Positions 63,897-64,000 of a stretch of 64,000 bases of DNA are shown here, one piece after another. Origin of the DNA: Staphylococcus microti (GTDB taxonomy: Bacteria; Bacillota; Bacilli; Staphylococcales; Staphylococcaceae); NCBI RefSeq assembly GCF_000934465.1, contig NZ_JXWY01000175.1, positions 45,118 through 109,117 of the forward strand. Reading direction: 5' to 3'. Made by a program: the position numbers and the translations under genes. The notes under the pieces were generated by a model that saw only the letters and a program-made list of their open reading frames with translations, did no database searches and had not been told where the DNA came from. Every line of letters starts with the position of its first letter. The stretch's first letter is position 1.

Positions 63897-64000
63897 GGAC
63901 CCTATAGATTAGACACTAAAAAAAGAGTGTCGGTCTATAGGGTTATTTTAATGTATAATTTGAGTAACTACTCTAATGACTGAGAGGTGCAAATTGATGA
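63897..64000 (+). mobile_element. Probable left end of an IS3-type insertion sequence (partial)
   Basis: Starts with TGGACCC, a typical IS3-family terminus. A hairpin follows, ACCCTATAGATTAGACACT against AGTGTCGGTCTATAGGGT, then a -10-like TATAAT (63954-63959), the ribosome binding site GAGAGGTG and an ATG at 63997, the last bases of the window. This is the layout of an IS end leading into a first transposase ORF. The right end and the gene are outside the window, so the call is tentative; an ordinary terminator followed by a gene is the alternative. Confidence 0.45.

Overview
The window is a stretch of low-GC Firmicute chromosome, and gene content and order place it in the genus Staphylococcus. 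It carries, in staphylococcal order, mprF, msrR, femA-femB, the asd-dapABD-lysA lysine/diaminopimelate operon, cspA, odhAB, arlRS, murG, dfrA-thyA, rnpB, gpsB and recU-pbp2. Many proteins are close to, but clearly distinct from, their S. aureus counterparts as I remember them, so a non-aureus species is likely. An animal-associated species of the S. intermedius/hyicus type is possible, but I cannot name the species.

Layout. 1-9.6 kb: cell-envelope and stress genes (3' part of mprF, msrA, msrR, a tautomerase, a Spo0M-like gene, a Y-family polymerase, tyrA, femA, femB). The trp operon that separates tyrA and femA in S. aureus is absent. 9.6-10.55 kb holds no convincing gene. 10.6-15.6 kb: a small membrane protein, pepF, cvfB and an ABC-F ATPase. 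15.6-23.5 kb: an intergenic repeat, then a promoter, lysine riboswitch and terminator controlling asd-dapA-dapB-dapD-deacetylase-alr2-lysA; lysC is not at the head of the operon. 23.6-32.2 kb: cspA, small proteins, acyP, xpaC-telA, brnQ and a MoxR ATPase/vWA pair. 32.5-38.7 kb (minus strand): arlR-arlS and odhA-odhB. 38.8-39.0 kb (plus strand): a short transcription unit with two Fur boxes, C-rich motifs and a terminator, matching the iron-sparing sRNA IsrR. 39.0-48.9 kb (minus strand): ctpA-GNAT-murG-PAP2, msrA-msrB-crr-yozE, fakB2-dfrA, thyA, brxA, and a cvfC gene broken by a frameshift. 49.1-50.3 kb (plus strand): a preQ1-riboswitch-controlled queuosine-precursor transporter and an RNase H-like gene. 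50.7-51.1 kb: two very small ORFs with strong ribosome binding sites. 51.2-59.7 kb (minus strand): a 5'-3' exonuclease, a double dynamin, rarD, rlmL, rnpB, gpsB, ypsA and a DUF1798 gene. 59.9-62.8 kb (plus strand): recU-pbp2. The window ends with two unknown membrane proteins and what looks like the left end of an insertion sequence.

Most of the window is core chromosome. The least ordinary parts are the Fur-controlled sRNA, the riboswitch without its usual first gene, the miniature two-peptide locus, the split cvfC, and the accessory patch downstream of pbp2. A dispersed hairpin-bearing intergenic repeat occurs at least three times.
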